A DNA stretch of 64,000 bases from Anabaena sp. FACHB-1237 (GTDB lineage: Bacteria > Cyanobacteriota > Cyanobacteriia > Cyanobacteriales > Nostocaceae), in NCBI RefSeq assembly GCF_014696225.1, contig NZ_JACJPV010000020.1:1-64000 (forward strand), read 5' to 3'. Positions 19,410-27,596 of this stretch are shown here, piece by piece; the first letter of the stretch is position 1, and every line of letters begins with the position of its first letter. The notes under the pieces were generated by a model, which saw nothing but the letters and a program-made list of their open reading frames with translations, ran no database searches and was not told the origin of the DNA. The position numbers were made by a program, and so were the translations under genes.

Positions 19410-20348
19410 ATGCAAAATATAGTTATTCTTGGCGCAGGTGCTTGGGGACAAGCCTTAGCACATTTGGCTACAATTAATGGACATCAAGTACATTTATGGT
19501 CACGACAAAATACAACACCTTTACAGGATCTATTACAAAATGCTCAAATTATATTATCTGCTATTTCCATGAAGGGAGTACGAGAAGTAGCTTCTTTAGT
19601 TCATTCGTTACAGATACCTGAAAATACAATTTTTGTCACAGCTACTAAAGGTTTAGAACCACATACTACCTATACACCTTCGCAAATTTGGCAAAATACA
19701 TTTCCTAATCATTTTGTGGTAGTATTATCCGGTCCTAATCTATCAAAAGAAATTGAAAATAAATTACCAGCCGCTACAGTGGTAGCCAGTAAAAACAGTG
19801 TAGCAGCACAACAAGTACAATTAGTTTTTTCTTCTCAACAATTTCGGGTTTATACTAATCCTGATCCCATCGGTGTAGAATTGGGAGGAACGTTAAAAAA
19901 TGTCATGGCGATCGCTGCTGGTGTCTCTGATGGTTTACAGTTAGGAACTAATGCTAAAGCCGCTTTAGTCACTCGTGGTTTAACCGAAATGGTGCGAATA
20001 GGAAATCATTTAAACGCCAAAACGGAAACATTTTATGGTTTATCCGGTCTAGGAGACTTATTAGCAACCTGTAACAGTCCACTAAGTCGTAATTATCAAG
20101 TTGGTTATCAATTAGCACAGGGAAAAACTCTCACAGAAATTTTAACTCATCTGTCTGGTACGGCGGAAGGTATCAATACTTGTCAAGTGCTAATGGAAAT
20201 TGCTAAACAACAAAATATTAATATACCTATTACAGAACAGGTATACCGTTTGTTAGCAGGTGAAATTACACCTACAGAGGGCTTGTTGGAACTAATGTTA
20301 AGAGATATTAAGTCGGAGTTTGATTATTTGCAAGAACAAATATGGTAA
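19410..20348 (+). CDS. gpsA: Glycerol-3-phosphate dehydrogenase [NAD(P)+]
   Basis: 312-aa cytosolic enzyme reducing dihydroxyacetone phosphate to sn-glycerol 3-phosphate, the backbone of membrane lipids. The Rossmann motif is VILGAGAWGQALA at the N-terminus. The substrate-domain signatures are VLSGPNLSKEI (about 110) and GGTLKNVMAIAAGVSDGLQL (about 155-174), followed by TRGLTEM and LSGLGDLLATC. The N-terminal sheet is slightly shorter than in E. coli GpsA, as usual in cyanobacteria. It stands alone; short repeats precede it at 19224-19390. Confidence 0.95.
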   Translation: MQNIVILGAGAWGQALAHLATINGHQVHLWSRQNTTPLQDLLQNAQIILSAISMKGVREVASLVHSLQIPENTIFVTATKGLEPHTTYTPSQIWQNTFPNHFVVVLSGPNLSKEIENKLPAATVVASKNSVAAQQVQLVFSSQQFRVYTNPDPIGVELGGTLKNVMAIAAGVSDGLQLGTNAKAALVTRGLTEMVRIGNHLNAKTETFYGLSGLGDLLATCNSPLSRNYQVGYQLAQGKTLTEILTHLSGTAEGINTCQVLMEIAKQQNINIPITEQVYRLLAGEITPTEGLLELMLRDIKSEFDYLQEQIW

Positions 20349-20795
20349 TTTACAATTCTTTTTTCCTATCACCTCTCACCTTTAACCTGTAAAGTTACTG
20401 GGAAATTTTTTGCCAAATTTTGTCGAATTTTCAGGAAACTACTATTTTCCTTCTGTATATATAACTGTGCAGTTTATAAACACGGTCATTATTAGTAGTA
20501 TCTTTATACTTAGTGATAAAGATAACTACTATGGTTTTGGTAATTGGTGATATTAACCAAGATAACAAATTAGAAGTAGTCTCGTCAAGAGGTTGATTCA
20601 CGGTCAGTTGAACTATAGAATTCAGGAGCAAGATTAATTAAAATTGTATTTTCTTAAACTAGTACAAAGTTTTCTTTCATAATTGTAGTAAAAAACTAAG
20701 TCCCGATATTTTTATCGGAAATTACGGAATATTAGATTAACTGATCGTAAATTAAGCTAACCGCAATCTGTTATTACCTGGAGCAATGAATATTT
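20349..20795. other. Upstream region of sigC
   Basis: No gene. TCCCGAT-ATTTT-TATCGGA at about 20701-20718 forms a small hairpin about 75 bases before the sigC start and could be a leader-RNA feature. The minus-strand frame at 20431-20631 looks like chance. Confidence 0.4.
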
Positions 20796-22064
20796 ATGCA
20801 AGCAGCATCTTTTTATACAAATCCTATCTATGATGGTGAAAATTCTCACCAATCTTTAGATACTGACATCAGTATTATTGATGATACGGATATAATTGAT
20901 GTATCAGATATATCTTTGGAAAATTTGCAGGAATTGGATATCACTGCGGTTGAACCAAACGTAGAAGCTCAAGTAAGTAAACGCAGTACAGACTTAGTGC
21001 GTTTGTATTTACAGGAAATCGGTAAAGTTAGGTTGTTAGGAAGGGATGAAGAAGTTTCAGAAGCTCAAAAAGTACAGAGGTACTTAAAGCTGCGGTCTGT
21101 ATTAGCTAATGCAGCTAAACAAGGAGATGAGGTACTTATTCCTTATCTAAGATTAATTGAGGTGCAGGAACGTCTAGCTTCTGCTTTAGGACATCGGCCA
21201 TCTTTGGAAAGATGGGCAAAAGAGGCTGATGTAAAATTAGTTGATCTTAAACCAACTTTATCAGAAGGTAAACGAAGATGGGCGGAAATTGCTAAGTTAA
21301 AATTGGAAGAATTGGAACAAATTCAATCTGAAGGTTTACACGCAAAATCTCAAATGATTAAGGCGAATTTACGCCTAGTAGTATCTGTTGCGAAAAAATA
21401 TCAAAATCGTGGTTTAGAACTGCTTGATTTAGTACAAGAAGGTACTTTAGGATTAGAGCGAGCAGTGGAGAAATTTGATCCAACTAAGGGGTATAGATTT
21501 AGCACCTATGCTTACTGGTGGATTCGTCAGGGTATTACGAGGGCGATCGCTACATCCAGTAGAACTATACGTTTACCTGTACATATTACAGAAAAACTGA
21601 ATAAAATCAAGAAAGCACAGAGAAAAATTGCCCAGGAAAAGGGTCGCACTCCTACGTTAGAAGACTTAGCTATTGAGTTAGAAATGACACCCATTCAAGT
21701 GCGAGAAGTTTTATTAAGAGTACCGCGTTCGGTATCATTAGAAACTAAAGTTGGCAAAGATAAAGATACGGAATTAGGGGAATTATTAGAAACTGATACC
21801 GTAACCCCGGAAGAAATGCTCATGAGAGAATCTTTACAAAAAGATTTACTCAACCTATTAGCAGACTTAACCAGTAGGGAAAGGGATGTAATAGCAATGA
21901 GGTTTGGGTTAGCAGACGGTCATCCTTATTCATTAGCGGAAATTGGTCGAGCGTTGGATCTATCCAGAGAGAGAGTCAGACAAATTGAGTCTAAGGCATT
22001 ACAAAAATTGCGTCAACCCAAACGACGTAATTTAGTACGGGATTATTTAGAATCTTTAAGTTAG
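20796..22064 (+). CDS. sigC: Group 2 RNA polymerase sigma factor, SigC type
   Basis: 422-aa sigma-70-family factor that directs RNA polymerase. Region 1.2 is STDLVRLYLQEIGKVRLLGRD-like (about 64-85). Region 2 contains KANLRLVVSVAKKYQNRGLE and FSTYAYWWIRQGITRAI. Region 3 is PVHITEKLNKIKKAQRKI, and region 4 ends with SLAEIGRALDLSRERVRQIE. The variable acidic N-terminus (about 60 aa) and overall match fit SigC; in Anabaena sp. PCC 7120 sigC lies next to furA, as here. Group 2 factors are non-essential and act under nitrogen, carbon or light stress. A GGGTTTAGC-ATGA-GCTAAACCC hairpin follows at about 22085. Confidence 0.92.
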   Translation: MQAASFYTNPIYDGENSHQSLDTDISIIDDTDIIDVSDISLENLQELDITAVEPNVEAQVSKRSTDLVRLYLQEIGKVRLLGRDEEVSEAQKVQRYLKLRSVLANAAKQGDEVLIPYLRLIEVQERLASALGHRPSLERWAKEADVKLVDLKPTLSEGKRRWAEIAKLKLEELEQIQSEGLHAKSQMIKANLRLVVSVAKKYQNRGLELLDLVQEGTLGLERAVEKFDPTKGYRFSTYAYWWIRQGITRAIATSSRTIRLPVHITEKLNKIKKAQRKIAQEKGRTPTLEDLAIELEMTPIQVREVLLRVPRSVSLETKVGKDKDTELGELLETDTVTPEEMLMRESLQKDLLNLLADLTSRERDVIAMRFGLADGHPYSLAEIGRALDLSRERVRQIESKALQKLRQPKRRNLVRDYLESLS

Positions 22065-22082
22065 GAGTTCAAGGAGTCAGTA

Positions 22083-22106
22083 GGGGTTTAGCATGAGCTA
22101 AACCCA
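22083..22106 (+). terminator. Hairpin between sigC and furA
   Basis: GGGTTTAGC-ATGA-GCTAAACCC is a perfect 9-bp stem, but followed by A's rather than T's, so its role as a terminator on the plus strand is uncertain. Similar GGTTTAGC/GCTAAACC hairpins are at 26655 and 47163. Confidence 0.45.
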
Positions 22107-22190
22107 AAACTTCACACTCTCCACCTCAGACACTAGTAAATATTCTCAATAAGAAATGACTATTGCAAATAAAGTGCAAAATTTGTTATA

Positions 22191-22217
22191 TTCTCAATTA
22201 ATAGGCTTTGTTGAGAA
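22191..22217 (+). promoter_or_regulatory. Interrupted palindrome upstream of furA
   Basis: TTCTCAA at 22191-22197 faces TTGAGAA at 22211-22217, ending 8 bases before the furA ATG. FurA is known to bind its own promoter in Anabaena, so this AT-rich dyad is a candidate operator, but it does not match a classical Fur box well. Confidence 0.35.
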
Positions 22218-22225
22218 AATTTAGT

Positions 22226-22681
22226 ATGACTGTCTACACAACTACTTCACTTAAGGCAGAACTAAACGACCGAGGTTGGCGTTTAACTCCTCAGCGCGAA
22301 ACTATTCTACATATTTTTCAAGACCTACCACAAGGTGAACATCTCAGCGCAGAGGATCTTCATCATCGCTTAGAACAAGATGGAGAAGGTATTAGTTTAT
22401 CCACTATTTACCGTACTCTCAAGCTAATGGCTAGAATGGGAATTTTGCGAGAATTGGAGTTGGGTGAAGGTCATAAACACTATGAAATTAATCAACCTTA
22501 TCCCCATCATCACCACCATTTAATTTGTGTACGTTGTAATTCGACTATTGAATTTAAAAATGACTCAATTCTGAAAATTGGGGCGAAAACAGCACAAAAA
22601 GAAGGTTTCCACTTGCTAGACTGTCAAATGACGATTCATGCTATTTGTCCTCAGTGTCAAAGATCCTTAGTTCCTGTATAA
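22226..22681 (+). CDS. furA: Ferric uptake regulator, FurA
   Basis: Iron- (and heme/redox-) responsive repressor of the Fur family. The frame opens at 22208, but the ATG at 22226 gives MTVYTTTSLKAELNDRGWRL, the expected N-terminus (151 aa). The winged helix contains TPQRETILHIF and ISLSTIYRTLKLMARMGILR. The metal site region has the His run PYPHHHHHLICVRC, and two CxxC motifs (CVRC, CPQC) occur as in cyanobacterial FurA. Genetic context with sigC supports FurA rather than Zur or PerR. In Anabaena 7120 an antisense RNA from the downstream gene covers furA; no such gene is visible here. Confidence 0.92.
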   Translation: MTVYTTTSLKAELNDRGWRLTPQRETILHIFQDLPQGEHLSAEDLHHRLEQDGEGISLSTIYRTLKLMARMGILRELELGEGHKHYEINQPYPHHHHHLICVRCNSTIEFKNDSILKIGAKTAQKEGFHLLDCQMTIHAICPQCQRSLVPV

Positions 22682-23148
22682 TCGTGCTGTTGGATATGGT
22701 CATATTCTATTTAAGCTGTTGATCTTATTTACTTACAACATAATCTAACATACTCTAACTATCAATGTTTGGTTGTATTAGTGTGGGAATCTGCTTATAT
22801 TCGAGGAGGAGTTTTATAATATGGTTTATTTTACTAAATCCTATTATAATTTTCCACCTTTAATATCTCTGAATGCGTCTTAATGGTTTTTTGGTATCAT
22901 CTGCCATAGTATCGTTGATACGACTTTTCTAAAAAGTCTATTTTTGCACTATTTGTTGTAGTTATAGCATAGTAAAATCACTGTCTGGTGATGTTTTGAA
23001 TAAGTTGTATAATTTATCACAAATAATGATATTTGCTTGATTAGTAATTTCTAGCTTGTGTTGTTTTTTTGAAAGCAAGTCACAGAGTGAACTTGAAAAC
23101 AAAAACAACACGCTGTAATTAACTGTTCTTATAAAACGTGCACTGATG
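22682..23148. other. Intergenic region downstream of furA
   Basis: No intact gene. GTATCATCTG and GTTGATAC around 22890-22920 make a weak dyad. Two MITE-like repeats follow directly at 23149 and 23269. Confidence 0.4.
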
Positions 23149-23264
23149 TGCTGCGAATTGGGGTATGATATTTATTTCGCGTATCAGCGAAGCGAAGGAC
23201 TTGCATTAGACGCAAAGTTTCAAATTTTGAAGTTCTCAATTTCATACTTGAGTTCAGCAACGCC
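23149..23264 (+). repeat. MITE-like element, family C, copy 1
   Basis: Runs from TGCTGCGAATTGGGGTATGA to TCATACTTGAGTTCAGCAACG; the ends are imperfect inverse copies. The second copy is at 63175-63290 and shares GGGGTATGATATTTATTTCG and CAGCGAAGCGAA. Confidence 0.75.
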
Positions 23265-23268
23265 AGAG

Positions 23269-23372
23269 TAAGCTGTTGTGCTTTTAACTTGAATAATTAA
23301 TACAAGCAAGATGCTTGTGCTACTGTAACTTTAGGTTTTTTAATTATACAGTGAGTGCTGCACATTAGCTTA
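23269..23372 (+). repeat. MITE-like element, family B, copy 2
   Basis: 104 bp, TAAGCTGTTGTGC to CACATTAGCTTA. It lies 4 bases after family C copy 1, forming a compound repeat. Confidence 0.85.
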
Positions 23373-23420
23373 TGATTATTTTCTGATGACTAAAGTGGGT
23401 TTATAGCTGAAAGCCGATAA

Positions 23421-26400
23421 TTATTTACTCTCAATAGCTGCTTCCGCTTGATGCACAAGGTTTCGCAGATTTTCCAGTGTTTGCTGATCCACATTTTCCC
23501 ACAAATTGCGCTGATTTGCTTCTAATAATCTTTCTGCAATATCTCGCAAAGCCCAAGGGTTATGATCATGGATAAATTCGCAAACTACAGGATCTTCCAG
23601 ATATGCTTCAACTATACCCTGATATATATGATCCTCGACACATTGGGCGGTAGCATCATACCCGAATAAAAAGTCCACCGTTGCGGCCATTTCAAACGCC
23701 CCTTTGTAACCATGACGCATAACTCCTGCTATCCACTTGGGGTTGATGACACGAGAGCGATAAACCCTGTTAATTTCTTCTTGTAATTGGCGAATTTTCG
23801 GACTAGAAGTGTTGGAATTATCGCCAAAGTAGGTTTTGGGGTTTTTTCCCTGTAAAGAGCGTACAGCAGCCGTTAAACCCCCTTGGAATTGATAATAGTC
23901 ATCAGAATCAAGTATGTCATGTTCGCGGTTATCCTGATTATGGAGAACAATTTGCATTTGTGCTAAACGTTGTTTAAATACTTCAATATTCTCTGTTCCC
24001 TGTTCCGGGTTCCCTGTTCCCTGAGAATAGGCGTAACTACTCCAATTAATGTATGCTTGTGCTAAATCTTCATCACTTTGCCAATTTTGAGAATTGATTA
24101 AACCTTGAATACCTGTACCATAGGTTCCTGGTTGAGAACCAAAAACACGATATTGCGATCGCTCAACCGCATCATCTAAACTTAAACCTTGTTCTATCCA
24201 TAAATCAGTGTCTTGTGTAACCGCTAACGCAATAGGATTTTCTTCTGTAGGTTCATCTAAATTTGCAACTGCTGTTACTGCTTGGGAAAATAAATCAATT
24301 AAATTGGGGAAAGCATCACGGAAAAACCCAGAAATTCTTAAAGTCACATCTACGCGAGGGCGGCCAAGAATAGATAATGGTAAAATTTCAAAATCTACTA
24401 CTCTGCGTGCTGCTCCATCCCATACAGGTCTAACTCCAATTAAAGCTAATGCTTGAGCAATATCATCTCCGCCAGTTCGCATGGTAGCAGTACCCCACAC
24501 TGACAAGCCGATGGTTTGAGGGTATTCGCCATGTTCTTGGGTATAGGTTTCTATAAGAGCATCTGCGGCTTTTCTACCGATATCCCAGGCCGTTTCTGTG
24601 GGTAAAGCACGAATATCTACAGAATAGAAGTTTTTACCAGTGGGTAGAACTTCAGGACGACCGCGTGTAGGTGCGCCTGACGCTGCACTAGGAATATATT
24701 TACCTTCTAAACCGCGTAATAAATTATTAATTTCCTCCGGTGTATTTTGTAATGCAGGTAAAAGTTTTAATTCTATCCATTGTAAACATTCTCTTAAAGG
24801 TTTGTAGTTGAGCGTTAGCTCCTCTTTTTCTATAATTTTTCCTACCAAAAAAGCAGCTTCTTCTTCTAATAATTGAATTACATCTCCGACGATATGACAA
24901 GATTTTATTTTCACGCAGAGACGGGGAGACACAGAGAGGGTTTTGGGAGGAATAAATGGGGTTTTGAGATTAGTTGTTAAAGGATCAAATTCGAGGTTCC
25001 AATCTTGAGCAATTGCTCTTGTAATTCCGATAGAATGACGGTTAGGAATACGAGATATAGCTACTATTAAATCTCTTAGTTGTCTATCTTTTGGGGTTTG
25101 TCCAAAAATATGTAAACCATCGCGTATTTGTGTTTCTTTGAGTTCGCACAAATAACCATCTAGGGAGTTTAAAAGTAAATCTTCTCTATTTTCAATTCCT
25201 AAATCTTTGTAGAGATTTTCTTGAATCACTATTTCTTCAATGCGTTTTTTGATCATGGACATTCTACCAGGATCTAAACTTTCTGCTTCATAATATTCAT
25301 CAATTAAATTTTCTACCTGTTGTAAAGCTCCATAAAGTTCTGCTCTAGTCATAGGGGGAGTTAAGTGATCAATAATCACAGCTTGAGAGCGTCTTTTTGC
25401 TTGTGAACCCTCCCCAGGATCATTAACAATAAAAGGATATAAATGTGGAGTCGGTCCAATGGCTATTTCTGGATAACAAGTATTAGATAAAGCCACACTT
25501 TTACCAGGAAGCCACTCTAAATTACCGTGTTTTCCTACATGAATAATTGCATCTGCTGAAAAACATTTTCTTATCCAATGATAAAAAGCTAAATAATGAT
25601 GTGTTGGTTCTAAGTCTGGAGCGTGGTAATTTAAACTGGGATCTAAATCATAGCCCCTTGATGGTTGAATACCTACAAAAATATTACCAAATTCAATACC
25701 AGAAATAGGAATTGATGATTGATGAAATTCTGATTTATTCACTATTCCCCATCTTTCAATAATTGCATCTTGAATTGTTTGGGGTAAAGTGGCAAAATAT
25801 TCTTGATATTCTGTAATTTCTAAACTTTGATTGACTATTTTCCAATCTTTACTTTCAGGATCATTTGTGACACCAACTGTTAAACTGCGAATTAGTGCAT
25901 CACTATCTAATGGAATATCATCTAATTTATAACCTGCTAATTTTAATGCTTTGAGAATTTCCACACAACTAGCTGGCGTATCTAAACCCACACCATTAGC
26001 TAAACGTCCATTAGTATTGGGATAGTTGGCTAAAATTAACGCTATACGACGGTTCTCTGGTGGTTTTTGGCGAAGTTTTACCCAATTAGCTGCTAGTTTA
26101 GCAATAAAGTTGATGCGATCGCTCACTGGTTCATAAACTACTACATCCGTCTCTAACTGATCATTGCGACTTTGCAAACTCTTAAAAGACACAGCACGGG
26201 TAATAATTCGACCATCAACCTCTGGTAAAACCACATTCATAGCCATATCACGGGGAGTTAAACCTTGTAAACTATTTTCCCACTGTTCTTGAAAACCACC
26301 ACTACAAATTACTTGAAATACAGGTACATTCAACTTTTCCCATAATTCAATCTCAGGAATTTCTGTCTCTAAACGTGCTAAGGAAAAACTAGTAGTATTT

Positions 26401-27254
26401 AATAAGACGCTGATATGTTCATCATTTTCTGGCTGAAATATATCATATAAACTTTGAGAAACTCCATTTTCACGTAAGGAAGATACATATACTGGTACAG
26501 GTTGTAATCCTTGTGCTGCAATAGCATGACATAAAGCGTCCATTACTTTAGTATTACCTGCTAAATAGTGAGCACGGTAAAAAAGAATACCGACACGAGG
26601 TAAGGATTGAGAATGTTCGTTATTTGGGTTTATTGTTGTTAAATCAGGGTGTAGCATTGCTAAACCCCTACTAAATACTGAGTGCTGACTGCTGACTGCT
26701 GATAGCTGATAGCTATATAAACCAACACGAGGAATTATTTGAGGAGGTAAAGGATTAAATTTAGTGGAAAAACAATTATCACAAATAAACAGCAAACCAT
26801 TGATAAAATTTTCTACTCCTCCCTCTTGAAAGTACCGCCAAATCTGGTACACAATGTTTTCAGCTAGAGTAGATTTAGACATTAAACCGGCATCTAAGCC
26901 ATCATCACCAGGTATTACAATAAGAGACGTACCATATCGGCTGACTATTTCCTGTGCCACTTCCAAACCATAACTCCAGTAACCACTACCTCCTAACAAT
27001 CTTAATACAATTACTTGAGCAGATTCTAATACTTGTTCTGCATAAGCATCTATCGTTATTTGCTGTTGCAATTGTAACAAGTTAGCTACTCTTAGTTGCG
27101 GAAATTCTGGCGGTAGTTGAGGAACTACACAAGTTAAAGTTTGAATATCCGTATCCGCAGCCGTTATAAATATTAAAGGTGCGCTAGTTTGTTCTAAAAA
27201 AAACAAACCATTTGATTGATTCCATCCACCTCCGGTTGCGTTTATACGGTGCAT
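23421..27254 (-). CDS. cobN: Cobaltochelatase subunit CobN
   Basis: 1277-aa large subunit that inserts cobalt into the corrin ring in the aerobic-type cobalamin pathway. It is related to Mg-chelatase ChlH, but motifs such as HVGKHGNLEWLPGK, NDPGEGSQAKRRSQAVIIDH, GLSVWGTATMRTGGDDIAQ and the end VMRHGYKGAFEMAATVDF fit CobN. Three places hold short segments that look like translated genomic repeats: YSYQLSAVSSQHSVFSR (about residues 179-195; DNA about 26670-26720), PKTLSVSPRLCVK (DNA about 24915-24955) and SQGTGNPEQGTENIE (DNA about 23985-24027). The frame stays open throughout. The gene stands alone; no cobalamin riboswitch was recognised upstream. Confidence 0.93.
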   Translation of the reverse strand: MHRINATGGGWNQSNGLFFLEQTSAPLIFITAADTDIQTLTCVVPQLPPEFPQLRVANLLQLQQQITIDAYAEQVLESAQVIVLRLLGGSGYWSYGLEVAQEIVSRYGTSLIVIPGDDGLDAGLMSKSTLAENIVYQIWRYFQEGGVENFINGLLFICDNCFSTKFNPLPPQIIPRVGLYSYQLSAVSSQHSVFSRGLAMLHPDLTTINPNNEHSQSLPRVGILFYRAHYLAGNTKVMDALCHAIAAQGLQPVPVYVSSLRENGVSQSLYDIFQPENDEHISVLLNTTSFSLARLETEIPEIELWEKLNVPVFQVICSGGFQEQWENSLQGLTPRDMAMNVVLPEVDGRIITRAVSFKSLQSRNDQLETDVVVYEPVSDRINFIAKLAANWVKLRQKPPENRRIALILANYPNTNGRLANGVGLDTPASCVEILKALKLAGYKLDDIPLDSDALIRSLTVGVTNDPESKDWKIVNQSLEITEYQEYFATLPQTIQDAIIERWGIVNKSEFHQSSIPISGIEFGNIFVGIQPSRGYDLDPSLNYHAPDLEPTHHYLAFYHWIRKCFSADAIIHVGKHGNLEWLPGKSVALSNTCYPEIAIGPTPHLYPFIVNDPGEGSQAKRRSQAVIIDHLTPPMTRAELYGALQQVENLIDEYYEAESLDPGRMSMIKKRIEEIVIQENLYKDLGIENREDLLLNSLDGYLCELKETQIRDGLHIFGQTPKDRQLRDLIVAISRIPNRHSIGITRAIAQDWNLEFDPLTTNLKTPFIPPKTLSVSPRLCVKIKSCHIVGDVIQLLEEEAAFLVGKIIEKEELTLNYKPLRECLQWIELKLLPALQNTPEEINNLLRGLEGKYIPSAASGAPTRGRPEVLPTGKNFYSVDIRALPTETAWDIGRKAADALIETYTQEHGEYPQTIGLSVWGTATMRTGGDDIAQALALIGVRPVWDGAARRVVDFEILPLSILGRPRVDVTLRISGFFRDAFPNLIDLFSQAVTAVANLDEPTEENPIALAVTQDTDLWIEQGLSLDDAVERSQYRVFGSQPGTYGTGIQGLINSQNWQSDEDLAQAYINWSSYAYSQGTGNPEQGTENIEVFKQRLAQMQIVLHNQDNREHDILDSDDYYQFQGGLTAAVRSLQGKNPKTYFGDNSNTSSPKIRQLQEEINRVYRSRVINPKWIAGVMRHGYKGAFEMAATVDFLFGYDATAQCVEDHIYQGIVEAYLEDPVVCEFIHDHNPWALRDIAERLLEANQRNLWENVDQQTLENLRNLVHQAEAAIESK

Positions 27255-27596
27255 ATTTTTATGTTATCGCCTTTTTTAGTCTTCTGCAATCTACATTTTA
27301 TCAGAAATCACCATATTCATGTACAGAGTGGAGAGCATCAATTACTGAAAAATTTTAGATATGAGATCATATAATCAATCTACAATCATAAAGATTGGGC
27401 TATTAGTAACGAGTAATCAGCTTTCATCTATGGGTAGATAGATTTTCTATCAAATCATAGTTTTGCCAAATTCTATCATGATTGATGGACAACAGATTAA
27501 ACTCAAACTGGAGACAAATTTACAGGCTGATATTTTTGTTTTTAGCCTTTTGCTGAATGCTTACCTACAATCTAAAATTCAAAATCCAAAATCCAA
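27255..27596. other. Intergenic region between cobN and the histidine kinase
   Basis: Both genes are read outward. No gene and no recognisable riboswitch. The short direct repeat AAAATTCAAAATCCAAAATCC at about 27575 lies immediately before the kinase start. Confidence 0.4.

Noticed and set aside
27255-27480. Possible cobalamin riboswitch before cobN
   Set aside because: The region lacks a recognisable B12-box or the expected helices; only AT-rich sequence seen.
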